A stretch of 64,000 bases of DNA, taken from Elephas maximus indicus (Eukaryota > Chordata > Mammalia > Proboscidea > Elephantidae). This document shows positions 12,520-25,384 of the stretch, piece after piece (position 1 is the stretch's first letter; the number at the start of each line of letters is the position of its first letter). Location: positions 24,914,768-24,978,767 of the forward strand of contig NC_064831.1 in the NCBI RefSeq assembly GCF_024166365.1, given 5' to 3'. The notes beneath the pieces are model-generated. The model was not told the DNA's origin. It searched no databases and worked only from the letters and a program-made list of their open reading frames with translations. Made by a program: the position numbers and the translations under genes.

Positions 12520-13100
12520 GAAGCAGCGACTGTTTTCGGAGCCTGGAGCCAGCGTCCCAGTCAGGTAACCTTGGTGTGCCGGGCTTAGGACTGGGCTCAG
12601 GGGAGAGCTGAGCACGGCATCCTCTCACGGCACAAACACGGGGCGCAACCCTACCCCCCTGAACTGATCCCGGGAGGGGGCCCAGCTGGTCTGTGCAGGC
12701 GGCATGGCGACAGGGCTGCCAGGAGGAGAAGTTGCCGGGAGGCAGTGACTGGTTTTGGAGCCGGGAGTGCAGCATCCCAGCCAGGAACCTTGGTGCCGGG
12801 CTTAGGACTGGGCGCAGGGGAGAGCTGAGCACGGCATCCTCTCACGGCGGAAACATGGGGTGCAGCCCTACTCGCCTGAACTAACCCTGGGAGGGGGCCC
12901 AGCCGGTCTGCGGGGGCGGCACGGTGACGGGGCTGGCGGGACAAGAAGTCCCTGGGAGGCAGTGACTGATTTTGGAGCCGAGAGTGCAGCATTCCAGCAG
13001 GGGAACCTTGACGCTGGGCTTTGGACTGGCAGCAGAGGAACTGACCGCGGCTTCTGCGGGCCAGACCCTTGGGGGCAATCTCTACCCAGCCAGCACACGT
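12520..13100 (+). promoter_or_regulatory. L1 5' UTR monomer array (about 219-bp units), putative promoter
   Basis: The word GGAGCC.GGAG..CAGC.TCCCAG recurs at 12538, 12757 and 12974 (spacing 219 and 217). The flanking GGCAGTGACTG.TTTTGGAG, GGGCTTAGGACTGGG, GAGAGCTGAGCACGGCATCC and GGGAGGGGGCCCAGC recur in step. There are two full units and one partial. The array is GC-rich with many CpGs, unlike the rest of the element. This resembles the tandem promoter monomers of mouse L1 in layout, not in sequence. Confidence 0.8.
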
Positions 13101-14163
13101 AGGCGACAGGCCCCTAGGCAGTCTCAGATAAAATAGTCATCCCAAGCAAGAGAAGCAACTTTGTCTATATTCCAGGGTGCTACTCCCTCCTGTTTTTCTG
13201 AACCCTCCCCTCCCCTTCCCAGGCGGCTTCATTAACATTGGAAGTTCCTGAGCCAGAGGGAGAACGGCTCCGGCTCCGCAGCTTTTCTTTTCCCTTTTTT
13301 TTTTTTTGGTCTTTTCCTAACCCATTCTTCCGGCCTGAGAGAAGCAACCACAAAAAACCCAGGGACCAAAAATCCTTCCCTAATTGGACTAAAACCACAG
13401 AACCAGCTCCAGCCAAGCATATATGATCCATATTTCGGGCTTTCATCACTACAGGGAACAAGGTGGCTATTATAATGCAAAGGCATTTCTGATAGGGATC
13501 TGACTGCATTTTTTTTTTAGCGGATTTACTGGAAAAACAAGTTTCCCAGGTCTGATATCTCTGCTTATTCAACAGAGCCCTAACTGACCCACAACAGGGA
13601 ACTGAGGGCTGAAGCTCCCCCCAGACCACCTAGCCTCTTGCCTTAGGGGTCTAAGGAGGGTGACACCTACCAATCTGTAGAGGTACTTGCATTGGGGGCC
13701 TAAGGTACAGCTGCAGAGCCCTCCCACCAAGGTGCTTTAGGAATAGAGACACACCTACCTCACTGACACTTGGGGGAAGCCTATCAGCATCCTGCCCCCC
13801 CCCGAGTGTGAATCCTAGCTGCTAATAGAATCTGCTGCACACAACTATCACCACTACTTCTCAAGGTGGATAGGTGTTAGGGTGCAGCACACACTTGATG
13901 ACCCAAAATCAGATTCTACACAAGAATAGTGAATAGACTCAGGCATATATATCTGGCAACAGCCCAAGCCAGCTGGTAATAGGTCATAAGTAAGTCAAGG
14001 GCTACAACAATCAAGACAGCACAATCTAGTAGCCCATCCACATATATTGAAAGAAAACAAAACAAGATAAGACTCAGTGAGCAAATATAGAATAAATCAC
14101 TACAATATCTTAGTGAGGGCTCGCAGACAGCAATCGATATAAAACCACATAAAGAAGCAGACC

Positions 14164-15178
14164 ATGACAGCTTCTATACCCCCCAAACAAAAGAATCAAA
14201 ATCTTTCCCAAATGAAGATACAATCCTGGAATTATCAGATACAGAATATACAAAACTAATTTACAGAATGCTTCAAGACATCAGGGATGACCTCAAAAAT
14301 GAAATAAGGCAAAGTGCAGAAAAAGCCAAGGAACACGCTGATAAAACAGTTGAAGAACTTAAAAAGATTATTCAAGAACATAGTGGAAAAATTAATAAGC
14401 TACAAGAATCCATAGAGAGACAGCATGCAGAAATCCAAAAGATTAACAATAAAATTACAGAATTAGACAACACAATAGGAAGTCAGAGGAGCAGACTCGA
14501 GCAATTAGAATGCAGAGTGGGAAATCTGGAGGACCAGGGAATTAACACCAACATAGCTGAAAAAAAATCAGATAAAAAAATTTTTAAAAATGAAGAAACC
14601 CTAAGAATCATGTGGGACTCTATCAAGAAGGAGAATTTGCATGTGATTGGAGTCCCAGAACAGGGAGGGAGGACAGAAAACACAGAGAGAATAGTTGAAG
14701 AACTCCTGACAGAAAACTTCCCTGACATCATGAAAGACGAAAGGATATCTATCCAAGATGCTCATCAAACCCCATTTAAGATTGATCCAAAAAGAAAAAC
14801 ACCAAGACATATTATCATGAAACTTGCCAAAGATAAAGAGAAAATTTTAAAAGCAGCCAGGGAGAAAAGAAAGGTCTCCTTCAAGGGAGAATCAATAAGA
14901 ATAAGTTCAGACTACTCAGCAGAAACCATGCAGGCAAGAAGGCAATGGGATGACATATACAGAGCACTGAAGGAGAAAAACTGCCAACAAGGATCATATA
15001 TCCAGCAAAACTCTCTCTGAAATATGAAGGCAAAATTAAGATATTTACAGATAAACACAAGCTTAGAGAATTTGCAAAAACCAAACCAAAGCTACAAGAA
15101 ATACTAAAGGAAATTGGTCAGAAAACCAATAATATCAGATACCAGCACAACACAAGGTCACAGAACAGAACATCCTGA
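14164..15178 (+). pseudogene. L1 ORF1 (RNA-binding protein), frameshifted
   Basis: The main open stretch, 14268-15020 (250 codons), shows the ORF1p layout: a charged coiled coil (KINKLQESIERQHAEIQKIN and the following heptads), then an RRM-like and C-terminal region (ENLHVIGVPEQGG, RRQWDDIYRALKEK). The likely start ATG at 14164 is out of frame with it because of a length change in a C run near 14179-14184. Near 14985 a one-base loss shifts the C-terminal end out of frame into an early stop; the homologous reading continues to about 15178. The protein would normally chaperone L1 RNA as a trimer. This copy is broken. Confidence 0.85.
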
Positions 15179-15584
15179 TATCAACTCAAATAGGGAAATT
15201 GCAAAAACAAATTAAGATTAATTAAAAAAAAGTGCTCAAAACAGGGAATCATTGAAGTCAATATGTAAAAGATCACAATAATCAAAAAGAGGGACTAAAT
15301 ACAGGTGGCATAGAATTGCCATATGGAGAGGGATGCAAGGCGATATAGGAAAATACAAGTTAGGTTTTTACTTAGAAAAATAGGGGTAAATATTAAGGTA
15401 ACCACAAAGAGGTATAACAACTCCATAACTCAAAATAAAAACCAAGAAAAACGTAATGACTCAGCAAACATAAAGTCAAATACTATGAAAATGAGGATCT
15501 CACAATTTACAAAGAAAAACGTCTCAGCACAAAACAGTAAGTGGAAAATGAAATTGTCAGCAACACACATAAAAAGGCATCAAA

Positions 15585-18500
15585 ATGACAATACTTACTT
15601 ATCTATAATTACGCTGAATGTAAATGGACTAAATGCACCAATAAAGAGACAGAGAGTCACAGACTGGATAAAGAAACACGATCCGTATATATGCTGCCTA
15701 CAAGAGACACACCTTAGACTTAGAGACACAAACTAAAACTCAAAGGATGGAAAAAAATATATCAAGCAAAGAATAAGCAAAAAAGAAGAGTAATAGCAAT
15801 ATTAATTTCTGACAAAATAGACTTTAGACTTAAATCCTCCACAAAGGATAAAGAAGGACACTACATAATGATAAAAGGGACAATTGAGCAGGAAGATATA
15901 ACCATATTAAATATTTATGCACCCAGTGACAGGGCTGCAAGATACATAAATCAAATTTTAACAGAACTGAAAAGTGAGATAGATACCTCCACAATTATAG
16001 TAGGAGACTTCAACACACCACTTTCGGAGAGGTACAGGAAATCCAGTAAGAAGCTCAATAGAGACACAGAAGTCCTACTTACAACAATCAACCAACTTGA
16101 CCTCATTGACTTATACAGAACTCTCCACCCAACTGCTTCAAAGTATACTTTTTTTCTAGCACACATGGAACATTCTCTAGAATAGACCACATATTAGGTC
16201 ATAAAACAAACCCTTGCAGAGTCCAAAACATCGAAATATTACAAAGCATCTTCTCAGACCACAAGGCCATAAAAGTGGAAATCAATAACAGAAAAATTAG
16301 GAAAAAGAAATCAAATACTTGGAAACTGAACAATATCCTCCTGAAAAAAGACTGGGTTATATAAGACATTAAGGAGGGAATAAGGAAATTCATAGAATGC
16401 AACAAGAATGAAAACAGTTCCTATCAAAACCTCTGGGACACAGCAAAAGCAGTGCTCAGAGGCCAATTTATATCGATAAATGCACACATACAAAAAGAAG
16501 AAAGAGCCAAAATCAGAGAACTGTCCCTACAACTTGAACAAATAGAAAGTGAGCAACAAAAGAATCCATCAGGCACCAGAAGAAAACAAATAATAAAAAT
16601 TAGAGCTGAGCTAAATGAATTAGAGAACAGAAAAACAATTGAAAAATTAACAAAGCCAAAAGCTGGTTCTTAAAAAAAATTAACAAAATGAATAAACCAT
16701 TGGCTAGACTAACTAAAGAAATACAGGAAAAGAAACGAATAACCTGAATAAGAAACAAGAAGGGCCACATCACAACAGACCCAACTGAAATTAAAAGACT
16801 CATAACAGATTATTACGAAAAATTGTATTCTAACAAATTTGCAAACCTAGAAGAAATGGATGAATTCCTGGAAAAACACGACCTACCTAAACTAACACAA
16901 TCAGAAGTAGAACAACTAAATAGACCCATAACAAAAAAAGAGATTGAAACGGTAATCAAAAAACTCCCAACAAAAAAAAGCTCTGGCCCAGATGGCTATA
17001 CTGCAGAGTTCTACCAAACTTTCAGAGAAGGGTTAACACCACTACTGCTAAAGGTATTTCAAAGCATAGAAAATGACGGAATACTACCTAACTCATTCTA
17101 TAAAGCCACCATCTCCCTGATACCAAAACCAGGTAAAGACATCACAAAAAAAGAAAACTACAGACCTATATCCCTCATGAACATAGATGTAAAAATCCTC
17201 AACAAAATTCTAGCCAATAGAATTCAACAACAAATCAAAAAAATAATTCACCACGACCAACTGGGATTTATACCAGGTATGCAAGGCTGGTTTAATATTA
17301 GAAAAACCATTAATGTAATCCACCATATAAATAAAACAAAAGACAAAAACCACATGATCTTATCAACTGATGCAGAAAAGGCATTTGACAAAGTTCAACA
17401 CCCATTCATGATAAAAACTCTCACCAAAATGGGAATTGAAGGAAAATTCCTCAACATAATAAAGGGCATCTATACAAAGCCAACAGCCAACATCACTCTA
17501 AATGGAGAGAGCCTGAAAGCATTTCCCTTGAAAACGGGAACCAGACAAGGATGCCCTTTATCACCACTCTTATTCAACATTGTGCTAGAGGTCCTAGCCA
17601 GAGCAATTAGGCTAGACAAAGAAATAAAGGGCATCCTGATTGGCAAGGAGGAAGTAAAATTATCTCTATTTGCAGATGACATGATCTTATCCACAGAAAA
17701 CCCTAAGGAATCCTCCAGAAAACTACTGAAACTAATAGAAGAGTTTGGCACAGTCTCAGGTTATAAGATAAACATACAAAAATCACTTGGATTCCTCTAC
17801 ACCAACAAAAAGAACATCGAAGAGGAAATGACCAAATCAATACCATTCACGGTAGCCCCCAAGAAGATAAAATACTTAGGAATAAGTCTTGCCAAAGATG
17901 TAAAAGACCTATACATAAAACTACAAAGCACTACTACAAGAAATTAAAAAGGACATACTTAAGTGGAAAAACATACCTTGCTCATGGATAGGAAGACTTA
18001 ACATAGTAAAAATGTCTATTCTACCAAAAGCCATCTATACATACAGTGCACTTCTGATCCAAATTCCAATGTCATTTTTTAAGGTGATAGAGACACAAAT
18101 CACCAACTTCATATGGAAGGGAAAGAAGCCTCAGATAAGCAAAGCATTACTGAAAAAGACAAAAGTGGGAGGCCTCACTCTATCTGATTTCAGAAGCTAT
18201 TATACAGCCACAGTAGTCAAAACAGCCTGGTACTGGTACAACAGACACATAGACCAGTAGAAAAGAATTGAGAACCCAGATATAAATCCATCCACATATG
18301 AGCAGCTGATATTTGACAAAGGACCAGTGTCAGTTAATTGGGGAAAAGACAGCCTTTTTAACAAATGGTGCTGGCATAATTGGATATCCATTTGCAAAAA
18401 AATGAAACAGGACCCATACCTCACACCATGCACAAAAACTAACTCCAAGTGGATCAAAGACCTAAACATAAAAACTAAAACAATAAAGATCATGGAAGAA

Positions 18501-19380
18501 AAAATAGGGACAACCCTAGGAGCCCTAATACAAGACATAAACAGAATACAAAACATTACCAAAAATGATGAAGAGAAACCAGATAAATGGGAGCTTCCTA
18601 AAAATCAAACACCTATGCTCATCTAAAGACTTCACCAAAAGAGTAAAAAGACCACCTACAGACTGGGAAAGAATTTTCAGCTATGACATCTCCGACCAGC
18701 GCCTGATCTCTAAAATCTACATGATTCTGTCAAAACTCAACCACAAAAAGACAAACAACCCAATCAGGACGTGGGCAAAGGATATGAACACACACTTCAA
18801 TAAAGAAGATATTCAGGCAGCTAACAGATACATGAGAAAATGCTCTCAATCATTAGCCATTAGAGAAATGCAAATTAAAACTACGATGAGATTCTATCTC
18901 ACTCCAACAAGACTGGCATTAATCCAAAAAACACAAAATAATAAATGTTGGAGAGGCTGCGGAGAGATTGGAACTCTTCTACACTGCTCGTGGGAATGTA
19001 AAATGGTACAACCACTTTGGAAATGTATTTGGCATTATCTTAAACAGTTAGAAATAGAACTACCATACAACCCAGAAATCCCACTCCTCGGAATATACCC
19101 TAGAGAGTTAAGAGCCTTCACACAAACAGATATGTGCACACCCATGTTTATTGCAGCTCTGTTTACAATAGCAAAAAGCTGGAAGCAACTAAGGTGTCCA
19201 TCAACAGATGAATGGTTAAATAAATTGCAGTATATTCACACAATGGAATACTATGCATCGATAAAGAACAGTGACGAATCTGTGAAACATTTCATAACAT
19301 GGAGGAACCTGGAAGGCATTATGCTGAGCGAAATTAGTCAGAGGCAAAAGGACAAATATTGTATAAGACCACTATTATAA
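15585..19380 (+). pseudogene. L1 ORF2 (endonuclease / reverse transcriptase), broken
   Basis: The AP-endonuclease start (ITLNVNGLNAPIKRQRVTDW, then CCLQETHL) runs from 15595. It is interrupted by a stop at 15734 and by further breaks near 16185, 16673 and 16747. A 374-codon open block at 16823-17947 holds the reverse-transcriptase core ([38 protein letters not shown] and the catalytic FADD at 17669-17680). Breaks follow near 17925, 18260 and 18600. The C-terminal block at 18565-19380 holds the C-x3-C-x7-H-x4-C element (CWRGCG..LLHCSWEC). At least six disabling changes are present. It encodes the target-primed reverse-transcription enzyme of L1 when intact. Confidence 0.9.
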
Positions 19381-20305
19381 GATGTTGAGAAATAGTATAA
19401 ACTGAGAAGAACATATATTTTTGTGGTTACGAAGGGGGTAGGGAGGGAGGGTGGGCGAGGGTTTTTTACTGATTAATTAGTAGATAAGAACTGCTTTAGG
19501 TGAAAAAAAAAATTTTTTTTTTTTTTGGGAGGCGGGGGTTTGGGGACTATGGCTTAAGGGGACTTCTAAGTCAATTGGCAAAATAATTCTATTATGAAAA
19601 CATTCTGCATCCCACTTTGAAATGTGGTGTCTGGGGTCTTAAATGCTAACAAGCGGCCATCTAAGATGCATCAATTGTCTCAACCCACCTGGAGCAAAGG
19701 AGATTGAAGAACACCAAGGTCACACGATAACTAAGAGCCTAAGATACAGAAAGGGCCACATGAACTAGAGACTTACATCATCCTGAGACCAGAAGAACTA
19801 GATGGTGCCCGGCTACAACCGATGACTGCCCTGGCAGGGAGCACATCAGAGAACCCCTGAGGGAGCAGGAGATCAGTGGGATGCAGACCCCAAATTCTCA
19901 CAAAAAGACCATACTTAATGGTCTGACTGAGACTAGAGGAATCCCGGCGGTCATGGTCCCCAAACCTTCTGTTGACCCAGGACAGGAGCCATCCCCGAAG
20001 ACAACTCATCAGACATGAAAGGGACTGTACAGTGGGTAGGAGAGAGATGCTGATGAAGAGTGAGCTAACTTTATCAGGTGGACACTTGAGACTGTGTTGG
20101 CATCTCCTGTCTGGAGGGGGGATGGGAGGATAGAGAGAGTTGGAAGCTGGCAAAATTTTCACGAAAGAGAGACTGGAAGGGCTGACTCATTAGGGGGAGA
20201 GCAAGTGGGAGAACAGGGTAAGGTGTATATAAACTTATATGTGACAGTCTGACTTGATTTGTAAACGTTCACTTGAAGCTCAATAAAAGTTAATTAAAAA
20301 AAAAG
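19381..20305 (+). other. 3' UTR of the 12.3-20.3 kb L1
   Basis: Contains a G-rich stretch (GGGGGTAGGGAGGGAGGGTGG near 19436), an A/T homopolymer run near 19503-19526, and a terminal CAATAAAAG with an A tail. The G-rich tract in an L1 3' UTR is typical of the family. No gene. Confidence 0.85.
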
Positions 20306-20523
20306 GAGATTGGCTCAAAACACAACCTAATCTTGTAGATTGAGTCCTGTCTCATTAAAGTAACTGCTGCTGATCCCACTTCATTAACATCATAGAGATA
20401 GGATTTACAAAACATAGGAAAATCACATGAGATGACAAAATGGTGGACAATCATATAATACTGGGAATCCTGGACTAGCCAAGTTGACAGATATTTTGGG
20501 GGGACACAATTCAATCCATGACA
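20306..20523 (-). repeat. MaLR-type LTR, antisense, part 2
   Basis: Continuation of the LTR that begins at 12030. It starts with the right target-duplication copy (20306-20317) and ends with the reverse complement of the LTR 5' end (ACAATTCAATCCATGACA). Confidence 0.75.
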
Positions 20524-20924
20524 CTGCCTGCATGTCTTCTTTGGTGAAGTGTATGTTCATAGCTTTTGCCCACTTTTAAATTCGATTGTCCTTTTATTGT
20601 TGAGATATTGAAGTTTTCTAAAATTTTAGAGATTAGTCCTTTGTCAGATATGTCATAGCCAAACTTTTTTTTCCCAGTCTGTGAGTTCTCTTTTGACTCC
20701 TTTGGAGAAGTCTTTTGTTGAGTTTAAGTGTTTAATTTTTAGGAGGTCCCATTTATCTAGTTAATCTTGTGCTGTGTGTTCATTTTTAGATATGTTTGGT
20801 ATTCTATTTATGCCATCTATTAGGGCCCCAGTGTCGTCCCTGTTTTTTCCTCCATGAGCTTTATAGTTTTAGGTTTTATATTTAGGTCTTTGATCCAGTT
20901 TGAGTTAGCTTTTGTGTATGGTGT
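20524..20924 (-). mobile_element. Antisense L1, segment 2 of 3
   Basis: Reverse complement of ORF2 C-terminal sequence (TGCATGTCTTCTTTGGTGAAGTG.., TTAGGTCTTTGATCCAGTTTG). It is continuous in L1 coordinates with 12029 on the left and 21436 on the right. Confidence 0.8.
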
Positions 20925-21435
20925 TGTCATAGATTGAACTGTGTCCCCCCAAAATATCTGTCAACTTGGTTAGGCCATGATTCCCAATATTGTGTGGTTA
21001 TCCTCCATTTTGTGATCGTAATTTTATGCTAAAGAGGACCAAGGTGGGATTGTAACACCCTCACTAAGTTTACATCCCTGATTCAATGTAAAGGGAGTTT
21101 CCCTGAGGTGTGGCCTGCACCACTTTTTATCTTACAAGAGATAAAAGGAGAGGGAAGTGAACAGAGTTGGGAACTCATATCACCAAGAAAGCCATCACCG
21201 GGAGCAGACCGCATCCTTTGGACCTGAGGTTCCTGCACAGAGAAGCTCCTGGACCATGGAAAGATTAATGACAAGGACCTTCCTCCAGAGTCGACAGAGA
21301 GACAAAGCCTTCTCCTGGAGCTGGTGCCCTGAATTTGGACTTCTAGCCTACTGGAATGTGAGAGAATAAACATCTGTTTGTTAAAGCCATCCACTTGTGG
21401 TATTTCTGTTATAGCAGCACTAGGTGAATAAGCCA
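20925..21435 (+). repeat. MaLR-type solo LTR, sense
   Basis: About 510 bp, beginning TGTCATAGATTGAACTGTGTCCC. It contains an AATAAA (GAGAGAATAAACATCTG near 21362), KS-type 3' end text (GGTATTTCTGTTATAGCAGCACTAGG) and ends in CA. The flanking five bases GGTGT and AGTGT look like a decayed 5-bp duplication; removing the LTR restores the L1 reading TATGGTGTGAAGAATGG. No internal region is present. Confidence 0.8.
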
Positions 21436-21935
21436 AGTGTGAAGAATGGGTCCTGTTTCACAATTTACAGATGGACATCCATTTTTGCCAGCACCATTTA
21501 TTGAAGATGAAGAGGCTGTCTCTTCCCCATTTAATGGTCTTTGGTCCTTTGTCAAAGATCAGCTGACCATAGGTGGATGGACTTATGTTTGGGTTCTCAA
21601 TTATGTTCCATTGATCTACATGTCTGTCATTGTACCCGTACCAGGCCATTTTAACTACCGTGGCTGTGTAGCATGTTCTGAAATCAGGTAATGTAAGACC
21701 TTCTACTTTGTTCTTCTTCAATATTGCTTTACTTCTCTGGGGCCTCTTTCTTATCCATATAAAGTTGGTGATTAATTTTTTCACATTGGTAAAGAAAGCC
21801 GTTGCGATTTGGATTGGGATTGCATTAGATCTGTAGATCACTTTGGGTAGTAGTGCTTGGGTGTGTCTGGGAAGTTTCTGTCCTTCATTTTTGGAGAATA
21901 GTTTTACCAGAAAAAGAATTCTTAGCAAGTTTTTC
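21436..21935 (-). mobile_element. Antisense L1, segment 3 of 3 (ORF2)
   Basis: The minus-strand ORF 21458-21928 reads L1 ORF2 text ([54 protein letters not shown]). It is the 5' end of this truncated copy. Confidence 0.85.
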
Positions 21936-22450
21936 TTTTTCCATTCAGCACATCAGGAACGTCCTCCCATTCCATTCCTGCTTCCAGGATTTCTGATACA
22001 AAATCTGCTGTTAATCTTCTTGAGGAAAACTTTTATGTGAATATTTGCTTCTCTTTCTGCTCTCAAAATTCTTTGTCCTGGCAGCAATTTAATTATGATG
22101 TTTCTCAGTATGGGTCTCTTTGTTTATCTTGCTTGGAGTTTATTGAGTTCCTTGGATGTGTAAATTTGTGTCTTTTAACACATTTGGAAAGTTTTTGGTC
22201 ATTTATTTCTCCAAATATTTTTTGTGACCCTTTATCTCTCTCCTCTCCTTCTGGGATTTCCATAATGCATTTACTTTTTTTTATATGATGGTATGCTTGA
22301 TGCTATGCCACAGGTCTCTAAGAGTCTGTTCATTTTTCTTCATTCTTTTTTATTTATGCTCCTCAAACTGGATAATTTTAATTGAGCTATCTTCAAGCTC
22401 ACTAATTTTTTCTTCTCTAGCTCAAATTTACTGTTAAAACCCTATAATGA
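21936..22450 (-). mobile_element. Ancient L1/HAL1-like fragment, antisense
   Basis: Text such as TTATTTCTCCAAATATTTTTTGTG, CTCTCCTTCTGGGATTTCCA and CAGGTCTCTAAGAGTCTGTTCATTTTTCTTCATTC follows the antisense of old L1M/HAL1 ORF1 regions. It is highly diverged. Confidence 0.6.
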
Positions 22451-25315
22451 GTCTTTTGTTTCATTTGTTTTACTTTTCATGATATAATTAAATGATTTTT
22501 TAAAATCATGTACTATTTAAGTGAGAAATGCTTAAAATTTGCCTGTATACTATGAATTGTATTAATATAAATTTTATGGTACAATATTAATGTACTTTTT
22601 TTTTAAAGTTCTAAGAATCACATTTTATCTTAAAAACAGTAAATGGTGAGAACTTTAGGCATTATAGCCATAATATACAGTTTGAACCATAGGAAGTTGA
22701 TGCTTCTATACATCAAAATGGTTCAATATCAGCAATTTCATATCACTCATTCTATTATACTTTGAAAGTGGCTTGCAAGTCAGGAAAATTTGTAAACTAT
22801 TCAAATAGTGAAACCATTCTTTGAAAAGGAAAGGGGGAGTAAATTTTTGTGCTACCAGGATTAACTTATATCACTTAAAAAATTTAATAAAATCTGCATA
22901 ATGCTCAAATTCATTAGCATAGAGCCCAAAGACTTCATTGCCTTAAAGCAGATTGTGTCATTTTTTTCAGATTCTATTTTCCCATCTCTTCCCAAAAAAC
23001 AGAGCGTAGAGACTGTCCTGAAATTTCCTAAATTCTCCATGTTTAGATTGAGTTCCTTGCCTTTCTAACTTCTGGACTCTTACTCATTTGTAATGCTTTC
23101 CATAATACCCCAGGGAAAGCATATTCTTCCTCTTCTGTAGTTCCACTAGACTTTTTCCATAGTTACATTCTTAGAACTTAGCACATTTAATTATCATCAT
23201 TTGATTTTGTGCCTGGCTTTCTCATTGGGCTATCTTTTCTCTAGGCAAGCACTCTGTGGTACTTTCTTTTAAAAGTTTTGTACCCCATAGTGAGCCTGGT
23301 AAATAACAACAACATAGTGAACATTTCTGAACAGATTTAAATATCATCTTGCCATCACCATTTGTTGAGCAATGTCAAAGATGAATTCAAAAGCTTAGAT
23401 GTCTAATATAGTAGAAGTGTATTGACAGAATTTTGGAACATGGAAAAGAATAAACATGAGTAACACATGAAAAAAGTCAATGAGGTTTGTTTTAAAGTTA
23501 TGAAGCTTCAGGTGCCATGGATTGCAGTGTATTTATACTTAAATCTTTGCACACAGGCTGGTCAGCAAACCAACAACTTCTTCTGAGCAACTTCTCAGTA
23601 AAAATCACTCAGTTTCAGGTAGCTCTCTTCTGGGCATTTTGTATTCTTATGAGTCCAAGATGAAATCAATTACTCCTAAACAATTGGAAAATAATTTGCA
23701 GAACTGAATGGAGAAAATTCAGTAAGTAAAAAGAGAGGAAAAAAAACTATGTGTTTGAAATAGCTATATGCCAGACACTGCACTGCCCTAGGGTTGTTTC
23801 ATGTGGTTCTTTACTTAACCCTCTGAGAACTGACTTTGTCAAGAATACGTATGCTGATAGTTGACAGAGCCAATATCTCTCTTACTCTGAAGTCCTTGCT
23901 CTTTTTTCTTCATAGGTTGCCTTATAATTCCCAGTGTTAGACTGCAGTAACACACCTTTACTTATTCTTCTTTTTATCAAGGATAAATTCCCATGTTTTA
24001 CACTGACGTAAATCTAGGAATAGCCTTAATTATATCAAGCAATAAAGAAACTAATTTTGTGGTAACAATTGACTTGACCTCAGTGTGTTTTTATTTGTTA
24101 ATTTAATTATGTTTCAACTTATATTTTTTTTGTAAACAAAATTGCAATATCTAGAATCTTACACCTATGGCAAGTTTACTAGCATCTACAGGAAATGAAG
24201 CAGTTGTGACAGAATAAATCTCACTAGTTCCAAATTTGCCTCAAGCCTTGGGTCCGTTTGAACACCCAAATTAAAAGAAAGATATTCAAAGTTAATACAA
24301 TAAAATATAAATAGGACATTTAAAGACTCATATTTGTGTCGTTTTTTAGATCCCATTTTCCATCACTTCCTACCCAAATATCATATGATTTTAAACCTTC
24401 ATAACTTTGAAACAAAGATAATTGACTTTCATCATATGTTACCCATGGTTAGTTCTTCCAGTAATAACGTAAAGGAAATGTAGATTTTAGAAGTTAAGTC
24501 ATTTAGCACCATCAAGGATCAATAATTCTTTAAATATTGTTCTAAAATGTATGCAGTCTTAAGTGTTGATTTAAAATATATTTGTAAGGTTATCTAAATT
24601 TGCACTAAAGACATTAATTCACTCAGCATATTGAGGGGGATGACTATGTTACAAACAGTGTTTTAGGCTCTGTGATTAATATGGTGAACAGGGTGATATG
24701 ATATACTCTTTCATGAAGCTAAAACCCATAATGAGGGGTAAATAAATGACAATAGAAATTAAAACAAATTAAGTAATAAGATAATTTTAGATCATAATGT
24801 TGTCTATGTAGAAAATAAAATAGGGCAATGAGACAAGAAATAACAGAGAGTCTCACCCTCTGAGAGATTGAACTTGGAGCCATAAATGGTGAGGAGACAG
24901 CCATGCAAACGTAATATCAGATCTAAGACTCTCGTACCTTTTATAGAATTTTAACTTCAAAGCAAATTTATAACATATACAAATAGAACTGTATATTCAA
25001 TAAATTTAATTTAAAAAATTAATATTCTGTTGAAACTGTGATCAGCTCTATGCAACTGTGATTCTATACCAATCAATGTGACCTATACAATTATCACAGC
25101 ACAAGTTTTTCTGAGTTTTGCTGGCCTATGATGACCAAACTTTTTAATGCCTCTGTCCTCCCAATGTTTTTGCCTATTCATACAATTGTGAAACAACTGT
25201 TCCAACAGAGTACAGTGATGACTTTTGACCTGAGCTTGGTGGGAACGGTCTATCTATTAAGTTCCCCTGTGTTCTTGTTTAATTTGCCTAGGACAATTAC
25301 AGAATAACTGAATGT
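22451..25315. other. Intergenic stretch without recognisable gene
   Basis: AT-rich, mostly unique sequence. A weak MIR-like patch (about 23755-23915) and an ancient-repeat-like patch around 24600-24850 are possible but too diverged to call. No exon, RNA gene or long ORF is supported. Confidence 0.6.
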
Positions 25316-25384
25316 TAAAAAAAAAAAAAAAAAAAACCTGTTGCTGTAGAGTCTACATGAAATGAGGCAGTTGTGACAGAATAA

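Larger units (their letters stand above)
12345..20305 (+). mobile_element. Nearly full-length L1 (about 7.96 kb) with tandem-monomer 5' UTR
   Basis: Complete architecture: 5' end with a CCAAGATGGC YY1-type motif at 12356-12365, GC-rich 5' UTR with about 219-bp tandem repeats (12520-13100), ORF1 remnant (14164-15178), ORF2 remnant (15585-19380), 3' UTR, AATAAA near 20282 and a short A tail. It has a perfect 12-bp target duplication. It is the least decayed L1 in the window, but both ORFs carry several frameshifts and stops, so it is not autonomous. Confidence 0.95.

Noticed and set aside
13180-13629. Antisense 149-codon ORF in the L1 5' UTR
   Set aside because: Low-complexity composition over a T-rich run, no recognisable domain, and outside the monomer repeats.
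16823-17947. 374-codon reverse transcriptase as a live gene
   Set aside because: It is an open part of L1 ORF2 flanked on both sides by frameshifts and stops of the same element.
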